NCBI RefSeq assembly: GCF_035917575.1
Contig: NZ_CP109090.1
Location: 4,216,001 to 4,280,000, forward strand
Length of the DNA: 64,000 bases
Source of the DNA: Streptomyces sp. NBC_01788
Lineage (GTDB): Bacteria; Actinomycetota; Actinomycetes; Streptomycetales; Streptomycetaceae
Direction: 5' to 3'
The notes under the pieces were generated by a model, which saw only the letters and a program-made list of their open reading frames with translations, searched no databases and was not told the DNA's origin. Each line of letters opens with the position of its first letter. The first letter of the stretch is position 1. Of this stretch, positions 1-10,041 are shown piece after piece. Made by a program: the position numbers and the translations under genes.

Positions 1-698
1 ACGCGTACATCTCCTTCGACAACGAACTGGTGGGGGAGGTGCAGGGCCGCTCCCTGATCGAGGCGCTGGGCCCCAAGGTCGGCACCTCCGACAAGATCGT
101 CATGATCAACGGCTCGCCCACCGACCCGAACGCCAAGCAGTTCAAGGAGGGTGCGCTCTCCCAGCTCGGCGGGAAGGTCACGATCGCCAAGTCCTACGAC
201 ACCAAGGACTGGAAGCCGGAGAACGCCCAGGCGAACATGGCCCAGGCGCTCGCCTCGCTCGGCAAGGACAACATCGCCGCCGTCTACTCCGCCAACGACG
301 GTATGGCGGCCGGCGTCATCAAGGCCTTCAAGGACGTGGGCGTCACCGATCTGCCGGTCATCACCGGCCAGGACGCCGAACTCGACGCCGTGCAGCGGAT
401 CGTGGCCGGCGAGCAGTACATGAGCGTGTACAAGCCCTACCCGACGGAGGCCGAGACCGCCGCCCAGATGGCGGTCGCCAAGGTCCAGGGCAAGGACATC
501 CAGTTCGACTCCCTCACCAGGGACCGGGTCAGCAGCCCCACCCACCATGACATCCCGGCCCAGTTGGTCTCCGTGGTGGCCCTGACCCAGAAGAACATCA
601 AGAGCACGGTCGTCGACGACAAGATCTACAAGATGGAGGACATCTGCACCCCGAAGTACCAGGCGTCCTGCACGGCGCTCGGTCTCGTGCTGCAATAA
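1..698 (+). CDS. sugar ABC transporter substrate-binding protein (3' part)
   Basis: This is the C-terminal part of a periplasmic-type sugar-binding protein; the reading frame is open from base 3, so the start lies outside the window. The two-lobe type I fold is suggested by 'SANDGMAAGVIKAF' and 'ITGQDAELDAVQRI', typical of the xylose/ribose-binding (XylF/RbsB) family. In Streptomyces such proteins are usually lipoproteins that hand a sugar to an ABC permease. Two cysteines near the C-terminus ('EDICTPKYQASC') could form a disulfide. It is followed at once by a strong hairpin, so it is the last gene of its operon unless transcription continues. Family is clear; the sugar is not determined by what is visible, though xylose is the best guess. 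Confidence 0.85.
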   Translation, partial: AYISFDNELVGEVQGRSLIEALGPKVGTSDKIVMINGSPTDPNAKQFKEGALSQLGGKVTIAKSYDTKDWKPENAQANMAQALASLGKDNIAAVYSANDGMAAGVIKAFKDVGVTDLPVITGQDAELDAVQRIVAGEQYMSVYKPYPTEAETAAQMAVAKVQGKDIQFDSLTRDRVSSPTHHDIPAQLVSVVALTQKNIKSTVVDDKIYKMEDICTPKYQASCTALGLVLQ

Positions 699-701
699 CT
701 G

Positions 702-734
702 CCTGTCGGACCCGGCGCGTTCGGGTCCGACAGC
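702..734 (+). terminator. rho-independent-like hairpin after the binding protein gene
   Basis: A 12-bp perfect stem (703-714 with 722-733) around a 7-base loop lies 4 bases after the stop codon. There is no clear T-run, as is usual in Streptomyces. It separates the sugar transporter from the regulator island that follows. Confidence 0.7.
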
Positions 735-825
735 AGGCGCGATCACGCCGCGATCCGCCGGACACCGGCCCGTACACACCGGTCGAAACCGCTGGTTTTC
801 GAGGGTCGCGCCGACAGGAGCCGTG

Positions 826-854
826 TTGCACAGCCGGTCCGCTCCGCGCATAGT
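826..854 (+). promoter_or_regulatory. candidate promoter of the first LuxR-type regulator
   Basis: TTGCAC at 826-831 and CATAGT at 849-854 are separated by 17 bases, a good match to a housekeeping-type promoter, about 40 bases before the regulator start at 895. Inferred from the sequence only. Confidence 0.4.
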
Positions 855-894
855 TGCGCTGCGGAAGACGCGGAGACCGGGGGTGTGATGGGGC

Positions 895-1938
895 ATGACC
901 GGGCACGGGACGGCGGAGCATCCACACGGTGCCGACCGACTGTGCGAGGCCGGAGAGCACGTGTACGCCCGGGCCGTACGACGGGGCCGGGTGCCGCGCC
1001 GGATCGCAGAGCCGGTGCCCTGCCTGCTCGAACTCGCCCTGCTGCACCCTGACCCCGACGACATGGGCTTCCTGGTGCCGACCGCGCCGCAGGAGGTCAT
1101 GACCCGGCTGCTGCGCGGGATGTACGACGAGGTCAGTGAGAGCCACCGGCGGGTGAGCTCGGTGGTGGCCGCCGTCGAGCGGTACGGCGGGCTCGGCCGC
1201 CAGGCACGGGTGCCCTCCGCGGCCATGGAGGGTACGGCGATCCGGGTCCTGGACGGCCTGTCCCGCATCCAGGCGGCCATGGACGAGGCGACCGAGGCGT
1301 GCACCACCGAGGTGCTCACCGTCCAGCCGGGCGGCATCCGCCGCGAGCACGAACTGTCCGAGGGGCTGCACCGGGCGCTGGCGCTGCGCGGGCGCGGGGT
1401 GCGCATGCGGGACCTGTACACCCATGTGGCCCGGCACGGCCAGGGGCTGCTCAACTACCTGGAACTGCTGGGCGACGCGGTCGAGGCGCGCACGCTGGAC
1501 GAGGTGATCGACCGGCTGATCCTCTTCGACCGCACGGTCGCCTTCGTGCCCGCCAACGCCGACTGCACGATGGCGCTGGAACTGCGCCATCCCGCGCTGG
1601 TGGAGTACCTGGGGACGGTCTTCGAACGGCTCTGGCGGCTGGCGATCCCGCTGACCGCGCCGCTGCCCGACACGGGCATCGAGGGCATCTCCCACCGCGA
1701 GCAGTCCATCGCGGCGCTGCTGGCCGAGGGCCACCAGGACGCGGTGATCGCCGAGCGGCTGGGCATCAGCGTCCGCACCTGCCGGGCCCACATCGCCCGG
1801 CTGTCCGAGACGCTGGGGGCGGCCAGCCGTACGCAGTTGGGCGTGCGGATCGCCCAGGCGGGGCTCGACGGGCCGCCGCGCGCCGCGGGGGTGGGCCCGT
1901 TCACGGTTCCGGGTCCAGAAGTCCCGACCGTCCGATGA
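895..1938 (+). CDS. LuxR-type transcriptional regulator (paralogue 1)
   Basis: A 347-residue regulator with a C-terminal LuxR/FixJ-type helix-turn-helix (about residues 262-320; 'GISHREQSIAALLAEGHQD' and 'ISVRTCRAHIARL') and a long N-terminal part without a receiver domain. The middle contains 'MRDLYTHVARH' and 'LILFDRTVAFVPANAD', a layout seen in stand-alone Streptomyces LuxR regulators whose sensor half resembles TrmB/phospholipase-D-like folds without catalytic HKD motifs. Two paralogues lie next to it on the other strand and start with the same His-Pro...LC...Gly pattern, which supports the ATG at 895. Its last 38 bases overlap, tail to tail, the end of paralogue 2. The ligand is unknown; the DSHWP peptide encoded nearby is a candidate by context only. 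Confidence 0.8.
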   Translation: MTGHGTAEHPHGADRLCEAGEHVYARAVRRGRVPRRIAEPVPCLLELALLHPDPDDMGFLVPTAPQEVMTRLLRGMYDEVSESHRRVSSVVAAVERYGGLGRQARVPSAAMEGTAIRVLDGLSRIQAAMDEATEACTTEVLTVQPGGIRREHELSEGLHRALALRGRGVRMRDLYTHVARHGQGLLNYLELLGDAVEARTLDEVIDRLILFDRTVAFVPANADCTMALELRHPALVEYLGTVFERLWRLAIPLTAPLPDTGIEGISHREQSIAALLAEGHQDAVIAERLGISVRTCRAHIARLSETLGAASRTQLGVRIAQAGLDGPPRAAGVGPFTVPGPEVPTVR

Positions 1939-2890
1939 GGTAGCCCAACTGGGCGCGGCTGCCGCTGCCGAGGGTGGCGGCGAGCTTGGCGATGTGCTCA
2001 CGGGCGGTGCGTACGTTCATGCCGAGGCGGTCGGCGATGACGGCGTCGGTGTGCCCCTCGACGAGGAGGGCGGCGATGGCGCGCTGGCGGCGGGTGACGC
2101 CTCCGGCGGACGGTTGATGGACGATCAGCGGGTACATGGGCGTGGCCAGGCGCCAGAAACGGTCGAAGGCGGTGGCGAAGTGGCCGACCAGGGCAGGGTG
2201 GCGGACCGCGAGAGCGAGAGTGCCGTCCGCGTTGGCGGGGACGAAGGCGACGCTGCGGTCGACGACGATGAGCCGGTCGGTGACTTCGTCGAGGGAGCGG
2301 GCTTCGACATCGCCGGTGAGCTTCTCGTGGTAGGCGGGTATCGAGGGGACATGGCGCAGAGTGTGCTGGTAGAGGGTGCGAATACGCCCGCCGCGGTCCA
2401 GCAGCGCTTGATCGCGGTCCAGCGCCACTCCATGTGCCTCCTCGCCCCTTGGGCCGAGGAGGCCGGAGTGCGGCTGTACGCACAGGACTTCCTCGCTCGC
2501 TTCGGCCATGGCCTCGGTGATGGCCTGGTTGATCCGCGGTGTTCCGCTGAGGATCACGAGCGCCGAGGTGTCCGGCTTCCCGGTGCGCCGGCCGTCGATG
2601 CGCATCAGCGGCTCGAAGGTCCGGGCCAGCCGATCCTCACGCCGTCGCTCCTCCGCGATGCGCTCCTCGGCGGCGCGCAGTAGTCGGTGGAGGGCGGCGG
2701 CGGGCGCCACGGGCTCCAGCCGGTCGAGATCCTCGACCGCCGGGTGCAGCAGACCGAAGTCGATGAGACAGGGGGCTCCGCCCGCCTCCCCCGCACGCAC
2801 CCATCCGCTCCGCAGGGCGCGTTCGTACAACTCCGTGCCCGCTGGGCACAGGTCCTCCGGGCCGTGCTCCGGATGACGTGTCGGGCCCAC
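1901..2890 (-). CDS. LuxR-type transcriptional regulator (paralogue 2)
   Basis: A 329-residue paralogue of the flanking regulators. The C-terminal helix-turn-helix ('GVTRRQRAIAALLVEGHTD', 'MNVRTAREHIAKLAATLG') follows a sensor half with 'IRTLYQHTLRHVPSI' and 'VDRSVAFVPANADGT'. The GTG at 2890 was chosen over the ATG at 2944 because a GGGAGG box sits 5-7 bases upstream and the protein then starts like its paralogues. It lies 19 bases downstream of paralogue 3, so the two form an operon. Its 3' end overlaps paralogue 1 convergently by 38 bases, which could couple their expression by antisense transcription (inference). Confidence 0.8.
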   Translation of the reverse strand: MGPTRHPEHGPEDLCPAGTELYERALRSGWVRAGEAGGAPCLIDFGLLHPAVEDLDRLEPVAPAAALHRLLRAAEERIAEERRREDRLARTFEPLMRIDGRRTGKPDTSALVILSGTPRINQAITEAMAEASEEVLCVQPHSGLLGPRGEEAHGVALDRDQALLDRGGRIRTLYQHTLRHVPSIPAYHEKLTGDVEARSLDEVTDRLIVVDRSVAFVPANADGTLALAVRHPALVGHFATAFDRFWRLATPMYPLIVHQPSAGGVTRRQRAIAALLVEGHTDAVIADRLGMNVRTAREHIAKLAATLGSGSRAQLGYLIGRSGLLDPEP

Positions 2891-2909
2891 CCCGGTCCTC
2901 CCTGTGGCT

Positions 2910-3893
2910 TCAGTGTTTCTGCTGCAGAATCCCCGACTGGGCAATGAGATAGCCGAGTTGTGCGCGGCTGCCGCTGCCGAGGATGGCGGCGAGCTTGGCG
3001 ATGTGGGCCCGGCAGGTACGGACGTTCATTCCGAGGCGGCGGGCTATGGCCTCGTCGACGTGGCCCTCGATGAGGAGCTTGGCTATGGAGTGCTGGATGT
3101 CGTTGATGCCGCCGGGCGCGGTCTCGTAGGGGGCGCCCGCGCTCAGGGGGACCGAGCGGCCCCACATGAACTCGAAGACTCTGATGAGGTAACGGACGAG
3201 GCCCGGGTGGCGGAGTTCCAGAGCGACTTGCTGATCGTCGCGGGCGGGGATGAAGGCGACGGTCTCGTCGCACACGATGAGCCGTTCCACCACCTCGTCG
3301 ATGGTGCGGTACTCGGCCTTCCCCGTCGACAACTGGTCCACGTAGGCCAGCTTCTCGGGGCTGTAGCGCGCGGTGTGCTGATAGAGGGTCCGGATGCGCA
3401 CGCCGCGCTCGATCAGCGGCCGGTCCCGCTCGAGGCCCTGGGTGAGGCTGCGCTCGGAGAAGCGGTCGTCGCTCGGCTGGATGGTGAGCATCTCGGCGTG
3501 GCACTGGGCCGTGGCCGCGTTGAGCGCGGCGTTGATCCGCGCGCCTCCCTCCAGCACCGTGATGGAGTGGTCGGTCGTCGCCGACTGCGCGCTGAGCGCG
3601 AGGAACGGCTCAAAGAGCTCCGCAAGTTGGATGGACAGCCGTCGGCGGTCCGTGATCTCCCGCTCGATCGGATGGAGCCGCTCGGCCAGCGCGACCGACG
3701 GGTGTACCGGGCACAGCCAGTCCGTGTCGTCCGGATCCGGGTGGAGAAGGTCGAACTCCACGAGGCAGGGGGCGCTTTCGGCATCCGCCCGGCGGATCCT
3801 CCCCAGGCGGAGGGCGTTCGCGTAAAGTCGGCCACCTTCCTCACAAAGTTCGGTCACCGCATGGGGATGCGTCGCCTTAGTCTGATTTGCCAC
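2910..3893 (-). CDS. LuxR-type transcriptional regulator (paralogue 3)
   Basis: A 327-residue paralogue: sensor half with 'VRIRTLYQHTARYSPEKL' and 'CDETVAFIPARDDQ', then a C-terminal helix-turn-helix ('INDIQHSIAKLLIEGHVDE', 'MNVRTCRAHIAKLAAILG'). The GTG at 3893 has GGAG 6 bases upstream and gives an N-terminus (MANQTKATHPHAVTELCEEG) that aligns with paralogue 1; an ATG at 3923 would add 10 residues. It is the first gene of the operon with paralogue 2 and is transcribed away from the DSHWP peptide gene across a 116-base shared control region. It is the best candidate to regulate that peptide gene directly (inference). Confidence 0.8.
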   Translation of the reverse strand: MANQTKATHPHAVTELCEEGGRLYANALRLGRIRRADAESAPCLVEFDLLHPDPDDTDWLCPVHPSVALAERLHPIEREITDRRRLSIQLAELFEPFLALSAQSATTDHSITVLEGGARINAALNAATAQCHAEMLTIQPSDDRFSERSLTQGLERDRPLIERGVRIRTLYQHTARYSPEKLAYVDQLSTGKAEYRTIDEVVERLIVCDETVAFIPARDDQQVALELRHPGLVRYLIRVFEFMWGRSVPLSAGAPYETAPGGINDIQHSIAKLLIEGHVDEAIARRLGMNVRTCRAHIAKLAAILGSGSRAQLGYLIAQSGILQQKH

Positions 3894-4009
3894 GAAATCT
3901 CCACCCCCCAGGGTCCTGAACATGCAGGAACATGATGCATCGATCCTGTGGCCATGACGTGCTGGAATGAGCCATCGTCTTATCCGACGGGGGAAAAGGA
4001 GACTTTCAA
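3894..4009. promoter_or_regulatory. divergent control region with repeated half-sites
   Basis: This region separates regulator 3 (minus) from the secreted peptide gene (plus). It contains the half-site TCCTG at 3914-3918 and 3944-3948 and its inverse CAGGA at 3925-3929, giving an inverted repeat TCCTG-N6-CAGGA and a third half-site two turns away. It is A/T-richer than its neighbours. AAGGAG at 3996-4001 is the ribosome binding site of the peptide gene. Operator function is inferred. Confidence 0.45.
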
Positions 4010-4225
4010 GTGAGGACGAAGCCGACTATGCGTAAGAGAATGCTTCGCTCGGTGCTTGTGGCCGCCTTCTCCGCCGTTGCGGTCTTCGGGGCGATGGGTG
4101 GTCACTCCGGTGCGAAGAGCGACGATCGGGCGGACAGCCACTGGCCGGCAGTTGTGATCGCGGGTCCTACCGACTCGCACTGGCCGGGCTCTCCCGCGGC
4201 AGTTGATTCTGGAGAGCTGATGTGA
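4010..4225 (+). CDS. secreted small peptide with repeated DSHWP motif
   Basis: A 71-residue protein starting at GTG 4010, 8 bases after AAGGAG. It has a classic Sec signal: basic start (RKRMLR), then a hydrophobic stretch of about 14 residues (LVAAFSAVAVFGAM). The predicted mature part contains the motif DSHWP twice ('RADSHWPAVVIAGP' and 'TDSHWPGSP'), about 15 residues apart, and no cysteines. The stop codon overlaps the start of the next gene by four bases (GTGA), so the two are translationally coupled. The product could be an exported signal peptide sensed by the adjacent regulators, or the precursor of a processed peptide; nothing here proves either. I know of no characterised family with this motif. 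Confidence 0.75.
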   Translation: MRTKPTMRKRMLRSVLVAAFSAVAVFGAMGGHSGAKSDDRADSHWPAVVIAGPTDSHWPGSPAAVDSGELM

Positions 4226-4557
4226 CCACTCCACCCGACGACCGGTCCTTCCGCCGCGAGATGGCCACGGCCTACCGCTCCGGTTGGCACTTCATCGACC
4301 TGGTCACCGCCATCCCCCACAGCGGTGACTCGCTGATGGTGACCGTCTTCGGTGAACCGGTCGTCGTGACGAGGGACGACGACGGTGACGTACGGGCGTA
4401 CCGGTGTCTGCGGCGGCCTCGGGGGGCGCCGCAGCCCGTACGGTGTGCCGTCCGTTACGGAATGATCTTCGTCAACCTGGACCAGAGGGACCACCGTCAG
4501 GTGCCGGCACCGCCCTCGGTCCTCAGAGCCATCTCCGCCACCCCCCGCAGTGCCTGA
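4222..4557 (+). CDS. shortened Rieske-like protein lacking cluster ligands
   Basis: A 111-residue protein coupled to the DSHWP peptide gene (4-base overlap; GGAGAG 6 bases before the GTG). Residues from about 20 to 55 ('WHFIDLVTAIPHSGD', 'FGEPVVVTRDDDGDVRAYR') read like the start of a Rieske domain of ring-hydroxylating oxygenase alpha subunits, and 'YGMIFVNLDQRD' reads like the segment just after it. The ligand motifs are missing: the expected C-x-H-R-G is 'CLRRPRG', and the stretch that should carry the second C-x2-H pair is absent. It is therefore either a non-iron-binding relative with a new role beside the peptide, or an internally deleted remnant. A terminator follows at 4602-4640. Confidence 0.65.
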   Translation: MTTPPDDRSFRREMATAYRSGWHFIDLVTAIPHSGDSLMVTVFGEPVVVTRDDDGDVRAYRCLRRPRGAPQPVRCAVRYGMIFVNLDQRDHRQVPAPPSVLRAISATPRSA

Positions 4558-4601
4558 CGCGATTCCCCCGTCGTAACAGATCGCTCAGGTGCTTCCCCCC
4601 G

Positions 4602-4640
4602 CAGCGGCGTCACCGTGACCTGAACACGGTGACGCCGCTG
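4602..4640 (+). terminator. terminator of the peptide/Rieske-like operon
   Basis: A perfect 16-bp stem (4602-4617 with 4625-4640), a 7-base loop and the following TCGTTTT make this one of the clearest terminators in the window. Confidence 0.85.
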
Positions 4641-4762
4641 TCGTTTTCCCGGAAACCTCCGGGTATCAGCGGATTCGATCGCTGGCCGAAAATAGCCACC
4701 GCTCCGCGGATCGCCGCTCCGTCTCCGCCTCCGCCTGCCCTGCGGGCGCCTCTTCCTCCCTC

Positions 4763-4808
4763 TTCCTGCCCCGGGAAAGCTCCCGTTCCTGCCCCGGGAA
4801 AGCTCCCG
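4763..4808. repeat. 23-bp tandem duplication upstream of clpB
   Basis: Two identical 23-base units (4763-4785 and 4786-4808), each containing CCCCGGGAAAGCTCCCG, sit head to tail and end 7 bases before the HAIR operator. Each unit holds a small palindrome, so the pair may form hairpins or be a duplicated protein site. Confidence 0.8.
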
Positions 4809-4815
4809 GCGTCAC

Positions 4816-4836
4816 CTTGAGTGGAATAGACTCAAG
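4816..4836. promoter_or_regulatory. HAIR operator (HspR site) of clpB
   Basis: CTTGAGT at 4816-4822, a 7-base spacer and ACTCAAG at 4830-4836 match the HspR-associated inverted repeat consensus exactly. TTGAGT (4817-4822) may double as the -35 element, so HspR binding would block the promoter. A further half-site TTGAGTC is at 4851-4857. HspR repression of clpB at normal temperature is established for Streptomyces. Confidence 0.92.
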
Positions 4837-4908
4837 TTTGTGTACGCTGATTGAGTCAGCACTGGGAGATGTGGCAGAGAGCGCTCGTCAAGGAGGAGAG
4901 AAGCGACC

Positions 4909-7506
<2,598 letters not shown>

Positions 7507-7668
7507 GGGGGTGTCTGACACATGCCCGCGGCGTCGCGGCGCCTGTCACGCACGCTCGCCGCGTTGCCGAAACGCCCACGTGGCTCCGCCACGAGGACGC
7601 TCCGGCGCCTTGCGATCGCACGCGCCAGACACTGCTCCTTCTCCCGCGCTCATGTGTCAGACACCCCC
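7507..7668. mobile_element. MITE-like element with 18-bp terminal inverted repeats
   Basis: An 18-bp sequence (GGGGGTGTCTGACACATG, 7507-7524) is perfectly inverted at 7651-7668, enclosing about 126 bases that code for nothing obvious. The left repeat touches the clpB stop codon. Similar intergenic sequences occur repeatedly in Streptomyces genomes as far as I recall, so a non-autonomous transposable element is likely. Transcribed, the repeats would form a long hairpin and could also serve as the clpB terminator. The flanks show no clear target duplication. Confidence 0.65.
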
Positions 7669-7945
7669 TAGCCCCGGCGCGGTCCGCCGCCACGGCGGGT
7701 GGCGGACCGCGTCACACCGTGAAGGACCGGAACCGTGTCCGGGCCGGCGCGGGAAGTTCCGTGGGTCCGCCGCTCAGTGGGTACTCGGAGGCCGACAGGG
7801 CCGTCATGGCCTCCCCCTCCGTTCGCCGGACGTCCACCTGACGGCCGGATCATGTCAGCCCAGGGCTGACAGCCTCCCGGAGGGCTTGCCACCCCCCTCC
7901 CCGGATGAGGGAGGATGGCGAGATCCGTACGAAGGGAAAAACACG
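7669..7945. other. intergenic region before the YbjN gene
   Basis: No gene was found in these 277 bases. A GAAGGG box at 7931-7936 is the ribosome binding site of the next gene; no strong promoter or hairpin was picked out. Confidence 0.4.
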
Positions 7946-8509
7946 GTGAGCATCGACCCGTCCTCGATTCCGAACTTCGGGGGCCAGCCCGAGCCGCAGC
8001 CCCAGGGACCGGCGGGCCCCGTCGTCCCGGATCAGGACCTCGTGAAGCAGCTCCTGGACCAGATGGAGCTCAAGTACGTCGTCGACGACGAGGGCGACCT
8101 CGCGGCGCCGTGGGAGCAGTTCCGTACGTACTTCATGTTCCGCGGCGAGGCGGACCAGCAGGTCTTCTCGGTGCGGACGTTCTACGACCGGCCCCACAAG
8201 ATCGACGAGAAGCCGCAGCTGCTGGAGTCCATCGACGACTGGAACCGTCGGACCCTGTGGCCCAAGGTGTACACCCACACCCACGACGACGGCACCGTCC
8301 GCCTCATCGGCGAGGCGCAGATGCTGATCGGCATGGGCGTGAGCCTGGAGCACTTCGTCTCCTCGACGGTCAGCTGGGTGCGAGCCGCCATCGAGTTCGA
8401 CCGGTGGCTCGTCGAGCAGCTCGGCCTCGAGGAGGACGTCAACGCAGCGGACCAGCCCGCCGACCAGAACGCCGACGAGGCGGACAAGCCCGAGGACGAC
8501 GAGAAGTAG
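7946..8509 (+). CDS. YbjN-family protein
   Basis: A 187-residue cytoplasmic protein of the YbjN family, whose fold resembles type III secretion chaperones and which is common in actinobacteria; its biochemical role is not established. The core runs from about residue 25 to 165 ('LDQMELKYVVDDEGD', 'FDRWLVEQLGLEEDV') and the last 20 residues are an acidic Asp/Glu/Ala tail. The start is GTG 7946, 9 bases after GAAGGG; longer versions of this frame run back through clpB and are not credible. It is a single-gene unit ended by a hairpin at 8533-8558. Confidence 0.8.
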   Translation: MSIDPSSIPNFGGQPEPQPQGPAGPVVPDQDLVKQLLDQMELKYVVDDEGDLAAPWEQFRTYFMFRGEADQQVFSVRTFYDRPHKIDEKPQLLESIDDWNRRTLWPKVYTHTHDDGTVRLIGEAQMLIGMGVSLEHFVSSTVSWVRAAIEFDRWLVEQLGLEEDVNAADQPADQNADEADKPEDDEK

Positions 8510-8532
8510 TCCCACGGCCGTCACACACAGCG

Positions 8533-8558
8533 GTGTCCGCGTGAGCGCGCGCGGACAC
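8533..8558. terminator. hairpin after the YbjN gene
   Basis: A 9-bp GC-rich stem (8533-8541 with 8550-8558) lies between the convergent YbjN and aminotransferase genes. A second possible stem pairs sequences near 8575 and 8625. Either could end transcription from both sides. Confidence 0.55.
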
Positions 8559-8656
8559 GTGCCGTAGCCGAGCGAGAGCCCGGCCCAGGACGCGAGCCGG
8601 CACTGGCCGCGTACCCGGGACCGGGCTCTTCGCCGTAGCGGCGGAAGTACCCCGGC

Positions 8657-9841
8657 TCACAGGCTCCCGAGGCGGGACACGGCCTCGTTCAGGACGTCCG
8701 TCCGTTTGCAGAAGGCGAAGCGGACCTGGGTGCGGCCCGCCTCCCGGTCGTCGTAGAAGACCGCGTTGGGGATGGCGACCACGCCGCAGCGTTCGGGCAG
8801 GGCGCGGCAGAAGGCGATGCCGTCCTTCTCGCCGAGCCGGGCGATGTCGGTGGTGATGAAGTACGTGCCCCGGGGGCGGAAGACCTCGAAGCCCGCGTCG
8901 GCCAGGCCGGAGGCGAGCAGGTCGCGCTTGGCGCGCAGGTCGTCGCGGAAGCCGGTGAAGTGGCTGTCGGGGAGGGCGAGGGCCTCGGCGATCGCGTACT
9001 GGAACGGCCCGGCGCTCACATAGGTGAGGAACTGCTTGGCCGAGCGGACCGCCGTGACCAGGGGAGCGGCGGCGGTGACCCAGCCGACCTTCCAGCCGGT
9101 GAACGAGAACGTCTTGCCGCTCGAAGAGATGCCGACCGTGCGCTCGCGCATGCCGGGGAACGTGGCGAGCGGGATGTGCTCGGCGTCGTCGTACACCAGG
9201 TGCTCGTACACCTCGTCGGTCACCACGAGCAGGTCGCGTTCGACGGCGAGCCGTGCGATCTCGGCCAGTTCGGCGCGGGTGAGGACGGTGCCGGTCGGGT
9301 TGTGCGGGGTGTTCAGGAGCAGCAGCCGGGTCCGCGGGGTCACCGCGTCGCGCAGTTCGTCCAGGTCGAGCCGGAATCCGGCGTCCCCGCCGTGGTGCGG
9401 CCGGAGGGTCACCGGCACTCGCTTCGCGCCCGCCATCGCGATGCAGGCGGCGTAGGAGTCGTAGTACGGCTCCAGGGCGATCACCTCGTCGCCGGGCTCC
9501 AGGAGCGCGAGCAGCGCCGCCGCGATCGCCTCGGTGGCGCCCGCGGTGACCAGCACCTCGGTGTCCGGGTCGTAGGAGAGCCCGTACCGCCGCCGCTGGT
9601 GCTCCGCGATCGCCGTGCGCAGCTCGGGGACGCCCGGGCCCGGCGGGTACTGGTTGCCCCGCCCGTCGCGCAGGGCGCGCACGGCCGCCTCCCGGATCTC
9701 CTCGGGGCCGTCGGTGTCGGGGAAGCCCTGCCCCAGGTTGATCGACCCGGTCCGCACGGCGAGCGCGGACATCTCGGCGAAGATCGTCGTCCCGAACTCG
9801 GCGAGCCGGCGGTTGAGGAGCGGGCGTGCGCTGGAGGTCAT
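8657..9841 (-). CDS. PLP-dependent class I/II aminotransferase
   Basis: A 394-residue fold-type I aminotransferase. It has the substrate loop 'GQGFPDTDGP', 'TAGATEAIAAALLALLEPGD', the cofactor-binding 'NTPHNPTG', 'TDEVYEHLVY' and the lysine motif 'SSSGKTFSFTGWKVGW'. This combination is typical of the kynurenine/methionine aminotransferase-like group that in actinobacteria is often annotated as succinyl-diaminopimelate transaminase (DapC) or aspartate aminotransferase. The ATG at 9841 is chosen over 9850 because GGAGG lies 9 bases upstream of it but touches the other. Exact amino donor cannot be read from the sequence; the lysine-pathway genes ask and asd lie 40 kb away. Confidence 0.85.
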   Translation of the reverse strand: MTSSARPLLNRRLAEFGTTIFAEMSALAVRTGSINLGQGFPDTDGPEEIREAAVRALRDGRGNQYPPGPGVPELRTAIAEHQRRRYGLSYDPDTEVLVTAGATEAIAAALLALLEPGDEVIALEPYYDSYAACIAMAGAKRVPVTLRPHHGGDAGFRLDLDELRDAVTPRTRLLLLNTPHNPTGTVLTRAELAEIARLAVERDLLVVTDEVYEHLVYDDAEHIPLATFPGMRERTVGISSSGKTFSFTGWKVGWVTAAAPLVTAVRSAKQFLTYVSAGPFQYAIAEALALPDSHFTGFRDDLRAKRDLLASGLADAGFEVFRPRGTYFITTDIARLGEKDGIAFCRALPERCGVVAIPNAVFYDDREAGRTQVRFAFCKRTDVLNEAVSRLGSL

Positions 9842-10041
9842 GCCGGCCATCCTCCGTCCAAGCTCTGGACTTCCTCAAGTGTGCTTTGGCCGGTCCGGCG
9901 GCCGGGCATCTCCCGGGCACGCTGCGAGGCGCCCACGGGGGGCCGCTTCGGCAACAACGCCCCGGGAAGGTCCGGCGGGCGTCCCGGGGAACGGTCCGGG
10001 GCGCGGTCGGCGGGTTCCGGGGACGGAGGGAGGGGGACGCC

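Noticed and set aside
598..2001. Long minus-strand frame opposite the first regulator
   Set aside because: Antisense of a well-supported coding frame with domain matches; composition and lack of signals mark it as a shadow.
7507..7668. Coding gene inside the inverted-repeat element
   Set aside because: No frame with a start signal or family resemblance; only shadow frames of the flanking genes pass through.
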